Assembly: GCF_042681025.1 (NCBI RefSeq)
Contig: NZ_JBHUER010000003.1
Location: 186,001-250,000, forward strand
From: Methylopila henanensis
Lineage (GTDB): Bacteria; Pseudomonadota; Alphaproteobacteria; Rhizobiales; Methylopilaceae
Direction of reading: 5' to 3'
Length of the DNA: 64,000 bases
The translations under genes were made by a program, and so were the position numbers. Below are positions 62,111-64,000 of the stretch, one piece after another (the first letter of the stretch is position 1; every line of letters starts with the position of its first letter). The notes below the pieces were generated by a model. The model was not told where the DNA came from. It did not search any database and saw nothing but the letters and a program-made list of their open reading frames with translations.

Positions 62111-63485
62111 TCCATTCGGCGCATTTGCGGTCGAGCGTCTTGCGCGAAACGCCGAGGCGCGCCGCCGCCGCCGCCCGGTTGCCGCCGCAGGCCTTCAGCA
62201 CCCGCAGCATGTGGCGCTTTTCGAGCTCCGCGAGATCGTCGGTTTCGGGCTCGGGTCCGGCCGCGGGCTCGCCGACGTCGAAGGCGCCGAGGATCAGGCC
62301 GCGCTCGACCCGGTTGCGCAGTTCGCGCGCGTTGCCGGGCCAGGAGTAGGCTTCGAACCGCCGGAGCGTGTCGCGGTCGAGCGGCAGCGGCGGCAGGCCG
62401 AGCTGAGCGGAGATCTGCGCCATGAACATGCGCGCGAGCGGCGCGATGTCTTCGGGACGCTCGCGCAGCGGCGGCAAATGGATGCGGAACACGTCGAGCC
62501 GGTAGTAGAGATCCGCCCGGAAGCGGCCGGCCGCCACCTCCTCCGACAGGTCCGCATTGGTGGCGGCGACGAGGCGGACGTCGATCGGCACCTCGCGGTC
62601 GGAGCCGACGGGCCTCACCTTGCGGTCCTCGATCACCCGCAGAAGCTTCGCCTGCAGCGTCAGGGGCAGCTCGGCCAGCTCGTCGAGGAACAGCGTGCCG
62701 CCCTGGGCGTAGAAGAACAACCCTTCGCGCGAGGAGGCGGCGCCCGTGAAGGCGCCCTTCACATGGCCGAACAGCTCGCTTTCGATGATCTCGGCCGCGA
62801 TCGCGGCGCAGTTCACCGGCACGAAGGGTTTTGCGGCGTAGGGCGACTGCTCGTGCAGGGCCCGCGCTGTGATCTCCTTCGCGGTGCCGGATTCGCCGGT
62901 GATCAGCACCGTGGTGGGCGTCGCGGCGGCGCGCGTCACCATCTCGCGGATCCGCGCCATCTGGGGCGAGGTCCCGACAAGACGGCCGGGCTCCTCCGGT
63001 TCGGCTTGCGCGCCGAGCTGGCGGCGCAGCACGAAGTTCTCGCGCCGGAGCGCAGCCCGGTCGAGGCAGCGGGCGATGGCGTTGAGGATCTGCTTGGTGC
63101 GGAAGGGCTTCAGCACGAAGTCCGCCGCGCCGGCGCGCAGCGCCTCGATCGCGGTTTCGAGATCCGCGAAGGCGGTGATCAGGATGACCTCGGTGAAGAA
63201 GCCGTCGCGGCGCAGCTCCGCCAGCCATTCGAGCCCGGTGCGGCCCGCCATCACATTGTCGAGGATGATGAGGTCGAAATGGCTGGCGTCGATCAGACGC
63301 CCGGCGGCGACCGTGTCGCCCACCGCCTCCACCCGCGCGCAGCGCGGCGCGAGCGTGCGGGTGAGGAAGTTGCGCATGCCGGGTTCGTCGTCGACGACGA
63401 GGATGTGGGCGCGCGCGAGCCAGGGATCGGCGACCGTGTCGGCCGGCGCGTCCGCCGTCTGGCTCGCCTGGCTGTCGTGGTTCAT
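62103..63485 (-). CDS. NtrC-type sigma-54-dependent response regulator
   Basis: A 460-residue activator: receiver domain (ILVVDDEPGM, LIILDNVMAG phosphoacceptor, LITAFAD, VLKPFRT), AAA+ domain with Walker A GESGTAKE, FGHVKGAFTGA (the GAFTGA loop that contacts sigma-54), Walker B GGTLFLDELAELP, sensor residues in FRADLYYRLDVFRIHLPPLRER, and a Fis-type HTH (VLKACGGNRAAAAARLGVSRKTLDRKC). The usual glycine before the Walker A lysine (GESGTGKE) is Ala202. It is first in a two-gene operon with the kinase, and its target is probably near the OFA transporter. Confidence 0.92.
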   Translation of the reverse strand: MNHDSQASQTADAPADTVADPWLARAHILVVDDEPGMRNFLTRTLAPRCARVEAVGDTVAAGRLIDASHFDLIILDNVMAGRTGLEWLAELRRDGFFTEVILITAFADLETAIEALRAGAADFVLKPFRTKQILNAIARCLDRAALRRENFVLRRQLGAQAEPEEPGRLVGTSPQMARIREMVTRAAATPTTVLITGESGTAKEITARALHEQSPYAAKPFVPVNCAAIAAEIIESELFGHVKGAFTGAASSREGLFFYAQGGTLFLDELAELPLTLQAKLLRVIEDRKVRPVGSDREVPIDVRLVAATNADLSEEVAAGRFRADLYYRLDVFRIHLPPLRERPEDIAPLARMFMAQISAQLGLPPLPLDRDTLRRFEAYSWPGNARELRNRVERGLILGAFDVGEPAAGPEPETDDLAELEKRHMLRVLKACGGNRAAAAARLGVSRKTLDRKCAEWNA

Positions 63486-63553
63486 AAGACCGCCGTCGAA
63501 GGCGGACGATCCGCCATCATCTGCTTAGAGCATCGTGGCGTGGAGCGCGAAAG

Positions 63554-63585
63554 GCCCCGCCGGCCCGAGGGTGGGCCTGCGGGGC
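63554..63585 (-). terminator. Probable terminator of the OFA-transporter gene
   Basis: GCCCCGCcGGCCC / GGGCCtGCGGGGC with loop GAGGGT; read on the minus strand it is followed by CTTTC. It separates the transporter from the two-component operon. Confidence 0.6.
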
Positions 63586-63601
63586 GGAGGAGCTCGTTCG
63601 C

Positions 63602-64000
63602 TCAGTGCAGCAGGATCACGGCCTTCTGGAGGGTGATCAGCACCCCCACGGCGAGCGGAACGCCGACCGCCGCCCAGGCGAGCGCGACGAGGACCGGCGA
63701 CGTCGTCGCGGGTGCGACCGGCGTGTCCGCGATCGAGGCCTCGACGGCGGAGCCCGCCGCCCCGGCCGGCGCGGCTTCCGGCATGTGATGACGCGCCGCG
63801 ACCGGACGGACGGCGAGGTTGCAGACCATGCCGATCACGAGCAGGCCGGCGAGAATGTACATGGTCTGGTTGTAGGCCTCCGCCGCCGGCAGGCCCGCGG
63901 CCAGCTGGTGCTCGCGCAGATAGTTCACAAGCACCGGGCCGAGGATGCCGGCAGTCGCCCACGCCGTCAGCAGCCGTCCGTGGATGGCGCCCACATACTT
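63602..64000 (-). CDS. MFS transporter of the oxalate/formate antiporter (OFA) family (partial)
   Basis: The C-terminal 132 codons of a gene that continues past the right edge. KYVGAIHGRLLTAWATAGILGPVLVNYLREHQ (helix 10-11 region) is characteristic of OFA-family major facilitators. Two more transmembrane helices are seen (TMYILAGLLVIGMVCNLAV; VLVALAWAAVGVPLAVGVLITLQKAVIL) with a Pro/Ala-rich loop between them. Members exchange oxalate and formate or carry other small carboxylates. The neighbouring two-component system may regulate it. Confidence 0.82.
   Translation of the reverse strand, partial: KYVGAIHGRLLTAWATAGILGPVLVNYLREHQLAAGLPAAEAYNQTMYILAGLLVIGMVCNLAVRPVAARHHMPEAAPAGAAGSAVEASIADTPVAPATTSPVLVALAWAAVGVPLAVGVLITLQKAVILLH

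Overview
The window is chromosomal DNA of very high G+C content (about 70% by eye) from an alphaproteobacterium, most likely of the order Hyphomicrobiales (Rhizobiales). Four things point there: the petABC (Rieske, cytochrome b, cytochrome c1) operon, the 41-residue form of ribosomal protein L36, a hisG-hisZ pair, and a class I lysyl-tRNA synthetase. A groESL operon behind a perfect CIRCE element and several single-domain response regulators fit as well. The genus cannot be fixed from sequence reading alone. One run of 16 Ns (7221-7236) marks an unresolved assembly join inside a gene.

Layout. 1-5.8 kb: a hybrid histidine kinase running off the left edge, a Gre-type elongation factor, a cupin, and a large secreted M10/RTX metalloprotease carrying five exact-length 243-bp repeats. 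5.8-11.3 kb: a minus-strand block with four type II secretion genes (gspE, L, M and a C/N-like gene), an alpha/beta hydrolase and a TPR protein. 11.4-19.4 kb: rpmJ, a CitE-type lyase, a YcaQ-type protein, a response regulator, petABC, mtnP and a DUF3617 protein. 19.5-23.6 kb: a divergent TetR/cytochrome P450 pair with two operators between them, then an orphan phage-tailspike-like protein. 23.7-28.9 kb: small envelope proteins, an L,D-transpeptidase, a GNAT enzyme, a MarR regulator and a protein of unknown function. 29-31.3 kb: groESL. 31.3-39.9 kb: TauE/LysR pair, CHASE4-GGDEF cyclase, a secreted 2H-phosphoesterase-like protein, an SDR-DoxX fusion with a DUF2269 partner, a LuxR-type regulator with HchA, and a secreted hypothetical protein. 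40-45.8 kb: dienelactone hydrolase, hisGZ, a COG0523 metal GTPase behind a Zur-like box, a small partner protein, and yebC.

46-47.7 kb is an AT-richer islet holding a DUF2806 protein and a membrane/coiled-coil protein. 47.8-54.4 kb: Hsp70-like protein, the DNA exonuclease/ATP-dependent ligase pair, an S24 repressor, DUF952-pyrD and a small membrane protein. 54.4-59.8 kb: lysS, an ABC-type solute-binding protein, a GT2 glycosyltransferase and a SCO1/SenC protein. 59.97 kb: tRNA-Gly(CCC). 60.1-64 kb: a sensor kinase/NtrC-type regulator pair beside a partial OFA-family transporter.

Regulation can be read directly at four places: CIRCE (HrcA) at groESL; twin TAAGGTG-N2-CACCTTA operators between tetR and the P450; a Zur-type palindrome immediately before the COG0523 gene; and a GAGCGG-N4-CCGCTC palindrome before the S24 repressor. 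Several strong intrinsic terminators separate the units. The most unusual items are the orphan tailspike-like gene, the periplasmic 2H-like protein, the Zur-boxed GTPase with its CGDPAC-containing partner, the DUF2806 islet, and the partial type II secretion cluster.
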